A stretch of DNA of 64,000 nucleotides from Saprospirales bacterium (GCA_016711045.1 JADJTT010000003.1:186001-250000); one strand, 5' to 3'. Numbered from the stretch's first letter, positions 27,157 through 35,932 are shown. Notes: generated by a model from the letters alone, not told the origin. Made by a program: numbers and translations.

Positions 27157-27615
27157 ATGAAATTTCACCTGGCTATGGCTCCTGCCCTTTTTTTCCTGCT
27201 GCTTTGCGGCATATCCCGGGGGCAATCCTTCGTACTTCCGGATTATGTAGAGGAACCAGACAGCCCGCATGTAGCCCTGATCGTGTTGTCGGAAAAATGG
27301 GCAGATGTCCGGGAGATCAGCGGGGAGGTCGTCAAATACAACCTGAAAAACTACCCGGAAACAGAGCTCATCTCTACCCGGGTGTCGATGCCCTATCTCA
27401 GCAATTTACCGGTGCTGTACGTCCATACTTTCGCCAATAAAAAAGACGCTATGGGCTACTACGATCGGCTGCATAAGTCCAAACCCGACTTTATGCAGAT
27501 GAATATCGTCGAGTCGGTATGGATATTCTCCAAAGGCAATCTCAATACCTTTTTGCTGGAAGAGTCGATCAAGCGTTATGAGCCCTTCTTTCAGCAACAT
27601 TATCTGACCGAGTGA
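27157..27615 (+). CDS. Small secreted protein resembling the C-terminal domain of SprE/PorW-type proteins
   Basis: 152 residues from ATG 27157 (MKFHLAMAPALFFLLLCGISRGQ, signal peptide); the in-frame ATG at 27100 would bury that signal and is not preferred. The mature part follows the pattern HVALIVLSEKWADVREISGEV...YNLKNY......L.......LPVLYVHTFANKKDAMGYYDRL......FMQMNIVESVWIFSKGNLNTFLLEESIKRYEPFFQQHY. From memory this matches the short domain that ends large TPR proteins such as SprE/PorW (a beta strand, KK.AM.YY, then IS..N...F...K....Y..FF...Y). Here it stands alone without TPRs. This assignment is a pattern judgement, not a search result. Function unknown. Confidence 0.62.
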   Translation: MKFHLAMAPALFFLLLCGISRGQSFVLPDYVEEPDSPHVALIVLSEKWADVREISGEVVKYNLKNYPETELISTRVSMPYLSNLPVLYVHTFANKKDAMGYYDRLHKSKPDFMQMNIVESVWIFSKGNLNTFLLEESIKRYEPFFQQHYLTE

Positions 27616-27618
27616 GCA

Positions 27619-28533
27619 TTAGCTAAGCGGCGAAAAGAACCGGCCTACCCTGCGTAGCAGATCCGGATTTTTCATCAGTCGAAAATGACCGTATCCATTG
27701 GTTAGCACGATTTGGGCGTTGGCCCAATGCGCTGCCAAAGTCAACGAATTGGCCACCCTGACCTGTGTGTCCTGCTTATCGTGCACCAATAGGATCTGCC
27801 CGTTCAACTGATGGCTGTTATTGACAGCATCCAGGTCGACGAGCGGCCGGCCGGCTATACGCTCCAGTAAATTCTTGAAGTGCATGGCCACGGAGGGGGG
27901 TAAGTCAAGGGTTCGGACTGTTTCTTCGAAGATACGCACCATACTTGCAGGGATGGCGATCAGCACTAATTTTTCGATTTTAAGACCGGGATCCAGCTGG
28001 GTAAGCGCATAAAGCGTGGAGGCCCCGCCAAAGGAGTGGGCAATAATACCGTGTACCCCACCGAGGTGTCGAATGACCGCCTGCACTGCCCCGGCGAAGT
28101 GCCGAAGATCTGTCCGCTTCCCATCCGAGTCGCCGTGCGCGGGCCCATCAAACGCTACCACACGGAACCCCATGTCCAACAGATAGGGAACAAAAGATCG
28201 AAGCGCCGTACCTCTCGATTCCCACCCATGGACCAACAGGATGGTTTGCTCACCTTCGCCCCATTCATAGCCCTTTAGCCGAAGGGAGCGGTAGACTATT
28301 TCAAAGTGGCCCGCCTTTTCCAACCACTCATCGGAAACCATATGCCGGGCTCGAACCCGGGGAGTGGAAAAAAAACGGTAGGCCATACGGGAAGCCATGC
28401 GTGGCGCCAGCGGACCCAGCCACCGAAACCCGGCCTGAATAAACGATAAGATCCGGGGGTAAGCCGGCTTCTGCTCCGGATTGGGATCGGTCCATTCGGA
28501 GGCGAGTAATTCTATATTTTTACCTTGATACAT
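27619..28533 (-). CDS. Alpha/beta hydrolase
   Basis: 304 residues. Alpha/beta-hydrolase landmarks: the HGWESRG oxyanion loop (about 102-108), the nucleophile elbow AHSFGG with Ser167, a likely acid near Asp252/Asp255 (LLVHDKQDTQV), and His283 in NGYGHFRLMKNPD. The N-terminal 60 residues are basic and amphipathic, without a clean signal peptide. The start at 28533 overlaps the end of the TetR gene by 14 nt, so it is translated from the tetR transcript and is the most likely target of that regulator. Substrate unknown: an esterase or lipase acting on a hydrophobic ester is the broad expectation. Confidence 0.9.
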   Translation of the reverse strand: MYQGKNIELLASEWTDPNPEQKPAYPRILSFIQAGFRWLGPLAPRMASRMAYRFFSTPRVRARHMVSDEWLEKAGHFEIVYRSLRLKGYEWGEGEQTILLVHGWESRGTALRSFVPYLLDMGFRVVAFDGPAHGDSDGKRTDLRHFAGAVQAVIRHLGGVHGIIAHSFGGASTLYALTQLDPGLKIEKLVLIAIPASMVRIFEETVRTLDLPPSVAMHFKNLLERIAGRPLVDLDAVNNSHQLNGQILLVHDKQDTQVRVANSLTLAAHWANAQIVLTNGYGHFRLMKNPDLLRRVGRFFSPLS

Positions 28534-29128
28534 CTGTACAGATCTCTTCCAGTCGCTCCAATAAAGGCCGGGTCATGATATCAAAAGGCGCCCGGTCCTG
28601 CTGAATGCGGGCCAGCAAGATTCCGCCCTCCAGGCTGCCGATAAAGTACGTGGCAAACTCCTCCGGGTTAATCCCGTCGTGGATCTCGCCCTTTTCCATG
28701 CCCTTCTGCACGGTATGGACAATGCGGTCTTTCCACTCCTGAATGGCCTCGACGACCCGGGCCCGCAATACGGGCTGATTGTCATCGGCCTCTATGGCCG
28801 TATTTTGAATAGGGCACCCTCCTTCGACAGGGGGCGTAAAAATATGCTCCCGGTAAAATGCGATAACTGTCTTTAATTTGTCCACTGCATGATCTACCAA
28901 CCGGGTCTGTACCCCTACCATTCCGTAAACGGAGTTGACGGCAAACTCAAATGCGGCCAGCGCGATTTCCTCCTTACCCTCTTTGAATTGACCGTACAAG
29001 GCGCCCTTCGAAAGCCCGGTCGCTTCCATTATATCCTGTAAAGAGGTGCCTGCATACCCCTTCTGGTTGAAAAGGGCCGCTGCTTGTTGAATGATATGCT
29101 GCCTGGTTCGCGATGACTTGGTAACCAT
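28520..29128 (-). CDS. TetR/AcrR family transcriptional regulator
   Basis: 202 residues from ATG 29128 (MVTKSSRTRQHIIQQAAALFNQKGYAGTSLQDIMEATGLSKGALYGQFKEGKEE), the textbook TetR N-terminal helix-turn-helix. The C-terminal ligand domain contains GGCPIQNTAIEADD and EEFATYFIGSLEGGILLARI, like the YcdC/NemR-style branch that senses small reactive or hydrophobic molecules. An in-frame ATG at 29179 would lie upstream of the -7 element and is rejected. The gene overlaps the alpha/beta hydrolase gene that follows. Its promoter holds an imperfect palindrome at 29157-29172, consistent with self-repression. Confidence 0.92.
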   Translation of the reverse strand: MVTKSSRTRQHIIQQAAALFNQKGYAGTSLQDIMEATGLSKGALYGQFKEGKEEIALAAFEFAVNSVYGMVGVQTRLVDHAVDKLKTVIAFYREHIFTPPVEGGCPIQNTAIEADDNQPVLRARVVEAIQEWKDRIVHTVQKGMEKGEIHDGINPEEFATYFIGSLEGGILLARIQQDRAPFDIMTRPLLERLEEICTDVSR

Positions 29129-29148
29129 AATGATCCTTGATGCCGGCA

Positions 29149-29172
29149 CAAAAATAAACCAATCGGTCGGTT
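29149..29172 (-). promoter_or_regulatory. tetR -7 element with adjoining TetR-type operator
   Basis: Minus-strand TATTTTTG (29156-29149) matches the -7 consensus TAnnTTTG. Directly upstream is AACCAATCGGTCGGTT (29157-29172), an imperfect palindrome with 12 of 16 symmetric positions. It lies inside the -33/-7 spacer, where bound repressor would block polymerase. GTTG sits about 20 nt upstream as a weak -33. Confidence 0.6.
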
Positions 29173-29202
29173 TTCGCAACCTGCATTACGCTCCATTTGT
29201 TA

Positions 29203-29234
29203 TTTGGCATAACTAATGGGAAACCTTACATTTG
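29203..29234 (+). promoter_or_regulatory. Bacteroidota-type promoter of folK
   Basis: TTTG at 29203-29206, a 20-nt spacer, then TACATTTG at 29227-29234: both boxes match the -33/-7 consensus exactly. It lies 43 nt upstream of the folK ATG. Confidence 0.75.
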
Positions 29235-29276
29235 CGAATTAACCTTTTCCACTATTCACCTTTTCTATTTTGTATC

Positions 29277-29774
29277 ATGAGCAATCCCCGCCAACAGGCC
29301 CTGCTGCATTTGGGCAGCAACATGGGCAACCGCATGGAAAACCTAAAGGAGGCCTGCCGCCAGCTGGAACAAAAGGCAGGCCGAATCCTGCAAAAATCGA
29401 AAGTGTATGAAACCCAGCCCTGGGGAAAACCAGACCAGCCCGACTTTCTGAACATGGCGGTCCGCCTGGATACCAAATCCAATCCGGAAGCCTTGCTCCG
29501 GACCATCCACCTGATCGAGGCAGAAATGGGCCGGGTCCGGGAGGAGAAATGGGAACCCCGGATCATGGATATCGATATCGCGCTTTTTGCCGACCTGGTG
29601 ATCCAGACTCCGGAACTGACCATTCCGCATCCGGAAATGCATCTCCGCAATTTTGTGCTGGTGCCCCTGCTGGATATTGCGGCCGACTGGGTACACCCCA
29701 TCCTCAAGGAGAGCCTGGAGGACCTCTATTGGAGCAATGAGGATCCGCTCGATGTCATCATGCTGGAAGATTAA
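29277..29774 (+). CDS. folK: 2-amino-4-hydroxy-6-hydroxymethyldihydropteridine diphosphokinase
   Basis: 165 residues from ATG 29277 (MSNPRQQALLHLGSNMGNRMENL); the in-frame ATG at 29232 overlaps the -7 promoter element and is rejected. FolK (HPPK) signatures: LGSNMG.R..NL near the N-terminus, VYETQPWG, FLNMAV, and the metal and substrate loop WEPRIMDIDIALFAD, ending with IPHPEMHLRNFVLVPLLDIA. The enzyme transfers pyrophosphate from ATP to 6-hydroxymethyl-dihydropterin in folate synthesis. The usual length is 155-180. The deoxynucleoside kinase begins 11 nt downstream, so the pair is an operon, an arrangement I recall as common in Bacteroidota. Confidence 0.95.
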   Translation: MSNPRQQALLHLGSNMGNRMENLKEACRQLEQKAGRILQKSKVYETQPWGKPDQPDFLNMAVRLDTKSNPEALLRTIHLIEAEMGRVREEKWEPRIMDIDIALFADLVIQTPELTIPHPEMHLRNFVLVPLLDIAADWVHPILKESLEDLYWSNEDPLDVIMLED

Positions 29775-29785
29775 TACGAACAGGT

Positions 29786-30448
29786 ATGATCGAACCCTTC
29801 CCACACCAGTTCATTGCCATTGAAGGTAATATTGGCGCAGGAAAGACCACGCTATGTAAAATGCTGGAACGCGATTTCCAGTGCCGGCTGGTGTTGGAAG
29901 AATTTGCCGACAACCCGTTTCTGGCCTATTTTTATGAAAATCCGGAACGGTATGCCTTCCCGGTCGAACTCTTTTTTCTGACCGAACGCCACAAACAGCT
30001 CCAGGAAAACCTCATCCAGAAAGACCTCTTCCAGCATACCGTCGTGGCCGATTATTACTTCGTAAAGACGCTCCTTTTTGCCAAAAACAACCTCAACCCG
30101 GAAGAATACCGGCTCTTCCAGCGGCTCTTTCACATCATGAACGCCTCTTTCCCCAAACCCGACATCCTGGTTTACCTCCACCGGCCGGTGGAACAATTGA
30201 TCCTGAATATTCAAAACCGGGGCCGCAGCTACGAACAGGAGATCTCCCCAACCTACCTGCACTCGATCCAGGAATCATACCAGGACTATTTTCGTGCGAC
30301 CACCGACCTCCCCATCCTCCAAATCGATCTCGGCGAGGCCAATTTTCAGGCTACCGAAACTCACTACCTGGAAATTATCAGCCTGATCCGGAGAAAATAC
30401 CCTCCCGGCATCCACCGCATCCAATTAAACACGGCCTCTCCCGCCTAA
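29786..30448 (+). CDS. Deoxynucleoside kinase
   Basis: 220 residues. A P-loop at residues 14-21 (GNIGAGKT) is preceded by the family's F.AIEG. Further deoxynucleoside-kinase landmarks follow: LEEFADNPFLAYFYENPERYAFPVELFFLTERH (about 36-68), PDILVYLHRPVEQLILNIQNRGR (about 128-150) and EQEISPTYLHSIQESYQDYF. It phosphorylates deoxyadenosine, deoxyguanosine or deoxycytidine for salvage; specificity cannot be read with certainty. It is co-directional with folK, 11 nt downstream of it. A -7 element for the next gene (TAACTTTG) begins 26 nt after its stop. Confidence 0.92.
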   Translation: MIEPFPHQFIAIEGNIGAGKTTLCKMLERDFQCRLVLEEFADNPFLAYFYENPERYAFPVELFFLTERHKQLQENLIQKDLFQHTVVADYYFVKTLLFAKNNLNPEEYRLFQRLFHIMNASFPKPDILVYLHRPVEQLILNIQNRGRSYEQEISPTYLHSIQESYQDYFRATTDLPILQIDLGEANFQATETHYLEIISLIRRKYPPGIHRIQLNTASPA

Positions 30449-30474
30449 ACCTTTTCATCCCTTCTTTTGCTATT

Positions 30475-30482
30475 TAACTTTG
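30475..30482 (+). promoter_or_regulatory. -7 promoter element of the subtilisin gene
   Basis: TAACTTTG, a perfect TAnnTTTG match, 45 nt before the ATG at 30528. An imperfect -33 (TTTC, 30453-30456) lies 18 nt upstream. Confidence 0.6.
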
Positions 30483-30527
30483 GGTGCTTAATTTCAAGGC
30501 CCCATTCACATTAAAAAAAGGAATAGT

Positions 30528-33500
30528 ATGAAAAAACCCATTATCGCTTTGTTAGTCCTTTGCCTGGCATTCTTTTCCTTTCCGGGAAAAAGTTCGGCAC
30601 AATCCAATGGAAATCAAGCTGTATTATTGCGCAGCGGCGTAGTCCTGCTGCCGGAAAACACGGCGTTTTTCGATCAGAAAGACGTGCTCCACAAAAGTGA
30701 AGTCGTAGGCGACCATTTTTACCGGTTGATCCAGTTTACCCAAATTCCTTCGGCCGACCAACACAGGGCGCTGGAGGAAGCGGGTATCCAATTGCTCGAT
30801 TACATTCCTCATAAAGCGTATATCGCTGCACTACCGACATCTATTCAGGCAGAGCAATTGCAGGCGTTGGGCATTCGGAGTATTATGGCCATTCCGCAAA
30901 AGCTGAAGATGGCGGATAATCTTCGCGACCGGCCTTTTCCCGAGTGGGCGCTGAAAAAAGGCAAGGTGGATGTCCTGTTGAAATACTACGCCTCTATTCC
31001 AGAGGCGGACATCCTGGCGTTTTGCCGGATTGACGGCATCGAAGTGATCCGCCACAATGGCCTGAATAACTTCCTGCGGGTGGCTATTGCCGAAGACCGG
31101 TTAGAAGCCGTTTCCGGCCTCCCCTATGTCGCTTACCTGGAATTGGCTCCGGCTCCGGGCGAGCCGGATGATGTACCTGGCCGTGGCCTGCACCGGTCCA
31201 ATGTCATTGATACGGAGTTTCCCTCAGGCAGGCATTATACCGGGGAAGAGGTGAAAGTACTGGTTCGGGATGACGGAATTGTAGGCCCACATATCGACTT
31301 TCACGGACGGATCAGTCAGGAAGAAGTCTATGGCGACGGTGGCATCAATCATGCGGATGGCGTAGCCGGGATCTTTGCAGGCGCCGGCAACAGGAATCCG
31401 CGCATACGGGGGATGGCAGCCGGGGCTTTTATTTATGTAATTAACTACCAGCCCGATTTTCTGGACAACACCCTTCCCCTCCATATAGATAGTGATGTGC
31501 TGGTGACCAATACGTCGTATAGCAATGGGTGCAATGACGGCTATACGTCCAATGCAGCCACTGTCGACCAGCAGCTCCATGACTACCCTACATTCCTGCA
31601 CGTATTTTCTGCAGGAAACTCCAATAATCAGGATTGCAATTACGGTGCAGGAAACCAATGGGGAAATATTACGGGCGGCCATAAGCAGGCGAAAAATGCC
31701 ATTGCCACGGCCAATGTAACGGAAGATGGCACCCTGGTCAATTCCAGTAGCCGGGGCCCTGCCTACGACGGGCGCTTAAAGCCCGATATCTCCGCGAATG
31801 GCGGAAGCCAGTTTTCTACCGATCCCGATAATGAATATTCTGCGTTTAGCGGCACCTCCGCTGCAGCTCCGGGTATTGCCGGCGTCACCGCCCAACTCCA
31901 CCAGGCGTACCGCGAAGCCAATCCGGGCGAAATTGCGGAAGGAGCCCTTCTGAAGGCTATCATGCTCAACACGGCTAACGACCTGGGCAACCCGGGCCCT
32001 GATTTTAAATTTGGATGGGGCCATGTCAATGCCTACCGGGCAGCCCTTGCTATTGAAGAAAACCGCTTTTTCAGTGGTACGATCGATCAGGATGGTGCAA
32101 ATAGCCACCAGATCACCATCCCGGAGGGGGTGAAAAAGGCTAAGATCATGGTGTATTGGAACGATAAAGAAGCCTCCGAACTGGCACTCAAGGCATTGGT
32201 GGCCAACCTCGATGCCCAGGTGACCAATGAAAATGGCGAGGTGTTCCAACCCCTGGTGCTCGACCCCACTCCCAGTCCTGCCATACTGAACCTGCCCGCC
32301 GTTCCCGGGGTTGATTCCCTGAACAACATGGAACAAATCTCCCTGACCGAACCGCCCGCAGGAGAATATACCCTCACCATCGATGGGACCGAGGTGCCTT
32401 TTGCCGGACAGAAGTACTGGGTGGTGTATGAATTTATCACCGACGACATTACCGTGACCTACCCCATTGGCGGAGAAGGGCTGGTACCCGGTGAAAACGA
32501 GATTATCCATTGGGATACGTACGGAGCGGAGGGAAACTTCCTGCTGGAATACTCTCTCGACAGCATGACTACCTGGACGGCCATCGGAACCCTCAACGGC
32601 GCTGCCCGTCTGTACAACTGGATCGTACCCGGTGCGGTGGTAACAGGCAAGGCCTTTGTGCGCGTTACCCGTGATACGGTAGTAGGACAATCACAGCAAC
32701 CTTTCTCTATTGTAAACGTGCCGGCCAATCTGGAAGTCACCCAGGCCTGTCCGGAGTTTATCCGCATGGAATGGAATGCCGTACCGGGGGCGACAGCGTA
32801 TGACGTGTTCCTTTTGGGTGAATTATACATGGACTCCATTGCAACAACCACGGAGTTGTTTTACGACATGCCCACCATCAATTTCAACCCCACGCTCGAG
32901 CACTGGCTTTCCGTGCGTGCCGTGGGTGAAGAGGGTGTTCGGGGACGCAGAGCGGTGGCCATTCCCTGGAATGCCGGCCTGCTCAACTGTCCGTTGGACA
33001 ATGATGTGGCCATCACCGAGATCACGAGTCCGCCAGCGTTGCTCAGCAGTTGCGGGTCGCTTGACATAGCGATTTCCGTCAATGTCCTCAACAATGGTGC
33101 AACCGAGCAAACGGATGTGCAAGTCACCTACCAGCTCGGCAATGAAGCCCCGGTCACGGAAGTAATGGCGGGCCCTATTCCCGTAGGAAATGTCCTGCCC
33201 TACACCTTTTCTACCCCGGCTACCCTTGGCGTTATTCCGCCTGAATACTGGCAGATTGACAACCCCGATAACAGTTTCACCTTCCAACCCAGAGCGGATA
33301 TCACGGGCGCCGACGGACAGCCGACCACCGCCATGTGGGTCAATAATTACGACTATCCCTCTGTCGGAGAGGAAGATGCACTGTTGACCCTTCCGATCGA
33401 CCTGAGCGATGCCAACGAGAATACCCTACTGACCTTCGACCTGGCCTATTCCGTATACAACCTCAATCAATGGTGGGATGCCCTTCGGGTGGATGTATAC

Positions 33501-34481
33501 ACCGACTGTGGGGATACCTTTGCGGGAACTGTTTATTACAAAGCAAAAGATACCCTCGCCACCGTGCCCCCGCAAACACAGCCTTTTACCCCCACTAGTG
33601 CTGATCAGTGGCGTAAAGAGACTGTGAATCTGGCCGGTTTTACCGGAGAATCGGTGGTGTTCCATTTCGTCAACATCACGGGCTATGGCAATAGCCTGTT
33701 TATCGACAATATCAACGTGGATAATTTCACCCTTCCCGAGGCGGGTTTGTTGGTATCGGAAACGGCAATTTGCCAGGGGGATACTGTTACTTTTGAAGAC
33801 AATTCCCAGGGTAACGGACTCTCTTATGATTGGAATTTCGGGGCAGGCGCCGTGCCTGCCACCGCTACCGGACCCGGGCCTCACGAAGTGCAATACAATG
33901 CGCCCGGTACTCAAACAGCTTCGCTCCTGATCTACGACGGCGTCTTCTATGATACGGCGTTTCAAAGTATCGAAGTAGCCTACCTGCCCGTTCCCGGTTT
34001 TACCTACAACAATCAAAACGGAGTTATCACCTTTACCAATAACTCCCAATACGGACAATCTTATAGTTGGAACTTTGGCGATACCGGAACCAGCGATATC
34101 GCCAATCCGGTGCATTCGTACACCGAGAGCGGGATGTATCAGGTAACCCTGGCGGTGACGAATGACTGCGGCACCGTACAATTCGGCACCACCATTAACG
34201 TGGTAATTAACGGGGTAAACGAATTGGCATTGGGTCAAGCGATCCAGATCGTGCCAAACCCCAACAAGGGACTTTTTGACGTGGTGCTGGAGGGTTTACC
34301 GGATTTGGACATCCAATTCCGGGTACTCGATATGACGGGAAGGCAGTTGTGGAGCCGGGATGTCGAAGCAAGCCCTCATTTCCGCCAGTCGATCGACTTA
34401 ACTACACACCCCAAAGGCGTGTATTGGCTGGTGGTGCAGACCGACCAGGCGGTGCAGGCGTTTAAAGTAGTGGTGCAGTAA
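30528..34481 (+). CDS. Secreted S8 (subtilisin) peptidase with type A T9SS sorting domain
   Basis: 1,317 residues. Signal peptide (about 1-24), an N-terminal propeptide-like region, then an S8 domain with the triad Asp248 (LVRDDGI), His275 (INHADGVAGI) and Ser444 (FSGTSAAAPG); oxyanion Asn in FSAGNSNNQ. After the catalytic domain come beta-sandwich modules (a jelly-roll ending TLTIDGTEVPF, an FN3-like unit, CARDB-like PVTEVMAGPIPVG), PKD-like units (YDWNFG, YSWNFGDTG), and a C-terminal type A T9SS domain (VPNPNKGLFDVVLEG to AFKVVVQ). Inference: exported by Sec then T9SS and released or anchored outside. The second His of the usual HGTHVAG is Gly here. No partner gene in its operon. Confidence 0.94.
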   Translation: MKKPIIALLVLCLAFFSFPGKSSAQSNGNQAVLLRSGVVLLPENTAFFDQKDVLHKSEVVGDHFYRLIQFTQIPSADQHRALEEAGIQLLDYIPHKAYIAALPTSIQAEQLQALGIRSIMAIPQKLKMADNLRDRPFPEWALKKGKVDVLLKYYASIPEADILAFCRIDGIEVIRHNGLNNFLRVAIAEDRLEAVSGLPYVAYLELAPAPGEPDDVPGRGLHRSNVIDTEFPSGRHYTGEEVKVLVRDDGIVGPHIDFHGRISQEEVYGDGGINHADGVAGIFAGAGNRNPRIRGMAAGAFIYVINYQPDFLDNTLPLHIDSDVLVTNTSYSNGCNDGYTSNAATVDQQLHDYPTFLHVFSAGNSNNQDCNYGAGNQWGNITGGHKQAKNAIATANVTEDGTLVNSSSRGPAYDGRLKPDISANGGSQFSTDPDNEYSAFSGTSAAAPGIAGVTAQLHQAYREANPGEIAEGALLKAIMLNTANDLGNPGPDFKFGWGHVNAYRAALAIEENRFFSGTIDQDGANSHQITIPEGVKKAKIMVYWNDKEASELALKALVANLDAQVTNENGEVFQPLVLDPTPSPAILNLPAVPGVDSLNNMEQISLTEPPAGEYTLTIDGTEVPFAGQKYWVVYEFITDDITVTYPIGGEGLVPGENEIIHWDTYGAEGNFLLEYSLDSMTTWTAIGTLNGAARLYNWIVPGAVVTGKAFVRVTRDTVVGQSQQPFSIVNVPANLEVTQACPEFIRMEWNAVPGATAYDVFLLGELYMDSIATTTELFYDMPTINFNPTLEHWLSVRAVGEEGVRGRRAVAIPWNAGLLNCPLDNDVAITEITSPPALLSSCGSLDIAISVNVLNNGATEQTDVQVTYQLGNEAPVTEVMAGPIPVGNVLPYTFSTPATLGVIPPEYWQIDNPDNSFTFQPRADITGADGQPTTAMWVNNYDYPSVGEEDALLTLPIDLSDANENTLLTFDLAYSVYNLNQWWDALRVDVYTDCGDTFAGTVYYKAKDTLATVPPQTQPFTPTSADQWRKETVNLAGFTGESVVFHFVNITGYGNSLFIDNINVDNFTLPEAGLLVSETAICQGDTVTFEDNSQGNGLSYDWNFGAGAVPATATGPGPHEVQYNAPGTQTASLLIYDGVFYDTAFQSIEVAYLPVPGFTYNNQNGVITFTNNSQYGQSYSWNFGDTGTSDIANPVHSYTESGMYQVTLAVTNDCGTVQFGTTINVVINGVNELALGQAIQIVPNPNKGLFDVVLEGLPDLDIQFRVLDMTGRQLWSRDVEASPHFRQSIDLTTHPKGVYWLVVQTDQAVQAFKVVVQ

Positions 34482-34499
34482 AGAGAAAAGCTTTCGATC

Positions 34500-34537
34500 A
34501 AAAAGGCCCCGGAGATGTTTATTTCTGGGGCCTTTTT
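34500..34537 (+). terminator. Terminator after the subtilisin gene
   Basis: AAAAAGGCCCC / GGGGCCTTTTT stem (11 bp) with a 16-nt loop and T-tract. It ends only 17 nt before the ATG of the NDH-2 gene, leaving no room for a separate promoter between them. Confidence 0.82.
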
Positions 34538-34554
34538 AATTCCCCCCACCCATT

Positions 34555-35883
34555 ATGACCACAAATACCACTTCAGATTCGACGATTCAACTGCACATCC
34601 CCGATTCCACTTATCCACGCGTCGTTATCGTCGGCGCCGGATTTGCCGGCCTGGAACTGGCCAAACGATTGGCGAAAGGGCCTTTTCAGGTGGTAGTCAT
34701 CGACAAAAACAACTACCATCAGTTTCAACCCCTGTTTTACCAGGTAGCGATGGCAGGGCTGGAGCCCAGTTCCATCGTTTTTCCGATTCGGAAAATGTTT
34801 CAGCAAATGCCCAATGTGCATTTCCGGATGACTGCGGTGGAAGCAGTCGATACTGGAGCACAGTTGATCACTACCCCGTTAGGCACGCTTACATACGACC
34901 ACCTGGTGTTGGCCATCGGGGCCGAAACCAACTTTTTTGGCAACCAGACTATTGCCGAAAAAGCCATCCCGATGAAATCCGTTTCGGAGGCTTTGTACCT
35001 TCGAAATACATTGCTCAACGATTTTGAGAAAGCTTTATCCACTGTCGATGAAGCAGAAAGACATGGGTTGTTGGATATTGTCGTAGTGGGAGGAGGGCCT
35101 ACCGGGGTAGAAGTCTCCGGTGCGTTGGCAGAGATGCGCAAATACATTCTGCCAAAAGACTATCCCGAACTAAACGCCCAGGAGGTTGAAATCATGCTGG
35201 TGGAAGGAAGCCCTAAACTGCTCAACGGAATGTCGGAGGTATCGTCTGTAACTGCATTGAAATACCTGCAAAACCTGAACGTAACGGTCAAGTTCGAGAC
35301 TTTTGTCACGAACTACGATGGCGAATGGGTAGAAATGAGTGATGGAACCCGGACCCGCGCCAACAAAGTGATCTGGGCAGCTGGTATTATTGGCAATAAA
35401 ATGAAAGGGCTCTCCGAAGGCAGCCTCACCCGCGGAAACCGTATCGTGGTGAACCGGTACAACCAGATCAAAGACCTGGAAAATGTCTATGCTATCGGAG
35501 ATATCGCCTATATGGAGGAAGAAGCTTACCCTAAAGGGCACCCGCAAGTGGCACAAGTGGCTATTCAACAAGGGAAAAATCTGGCAAAAAATTTGCTCCG
35601 GTCGGGAAGTCCGGAAAAATGGAAACCCTTTCGGTATAAAGACCTTGGTTCGATGGCAACGGTGGGGAGAAACCGCGCGGTAGCTGATCTTCCGCATTAC
35701 AGGACCCAAGGAGCCTTCGCCTGGTTTATCTGGTTATTCGTGCACCTGTTTCAACTGGTGGGGTTCAAAAACCGGATCATCGTATTCGTCAACTGGGTCT
35801 GGAACTACCTGACCTACGACCAATCGCTGCGGCTGATCATCCGGCCCCGGAATCCGAAATACAATCCAATTAGTGAGGAGTGA
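34555..35883 (+). CDS. ndh: Type II NADH dehydrogenase-like FAD oxidoreductase
   Basis: 442 residues. Two Rossmann dinucleotide motifs: VVIVGAGFAGLELAKRL (about 23-39, FAD) and IVVVGGGPTGVEVSGALAEM (about 178-197, NADH). Also NYHQFQPLFYQVAMAG, the FAD-binding AIGDIAYME near residue 315, and a C-terminal amphipathic/membrane-anchoring stretch (FIWLFVHLFQLVGFKNRIIVF) typical of NDH-2. The enzyme moves electrons from NADH to quinone at the inner membrane without pumping protons. It starts 17 nt after the terminator of the protease gene and ends in a convergent palindrome shared with yceI. A sulfide:quinone reductase is unlikely, as the expected catalytic cysteines are not seen. Confidence 0.92.
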   Translation: MTTNTTSDSTIQLHIPDSTYPRVVIVGAGFAGLELAKRLAKGPFQVVVIDKNNYHQFQPLFYQVAMAGLEPSSIVFPIRKMFQQMPNVHFRMTAVEAVDTGAQLITTPLGTLTYDHLVLAIGAETNFFGNQTIAEKAIPMKSVSEALYLRNTLLNDFEKALSTVDEAERHGLLDIVVVGGGPTGVEVSGALAEMRKYILPKDYPELNAQEVEIMLVEGSPKLLNGMSEVSSVTALKYLQNLNVTVKFETFVTNYDGEWVEMSDGTRTRANKVIWAAGIIGNKMKGLSEGSLTRGNRIVVNRYNQIKDLENVYAIGDIAYMEEEAYPKGHPQVAQVAIQQGKNLAKNLLRSGSPEKWKPFRYKDLGSMATVGRNRAVADLPHYRTQGAFAWFIWLFVHLFQLVGFKNRIIVFVNWVWNYLTYDQSLRLIIRPRNPKYNPISEE

Positions 35884-35898
35884 AGGGTGAAGGATGAA

Positions 35899-35926
35899 GT
35901 AGGGGCGAAAAATTTTTCGCCCCTAC
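35899..35926. terminator. 28-bp perfect palindrome between convergent ndh and yceI
   Basis: GTAGGGGCGAAAAA followed directly by its complement TTTTTCGCCCCTAC. It sits 15 nt after the ndh stop and 6 nt before the yceI stop, and can serve as a terminator in both directions. Similar GTAGGGGCGA palindromes are dispersed in many genomes. Confidence 0.75.
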
Positions 35927-35932
35927 ACCGAT

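Noticed and set aside
27619..29128. Hydrolase-TetR pair as a toxin-antitoxin or defence module
   Set aside because: The overlap and palindrome fit a simple autoregulated enzyme operon; no toxin-like fold or mobile context.
30528..34481. Toxin or bacteriocin-processing role for the subtilisin
   Set aside because: Neighbours are folate, nucleoside and respiratory genes, and the C-terminal T9SS domain points to ordinary secretion as an exoenzyme.
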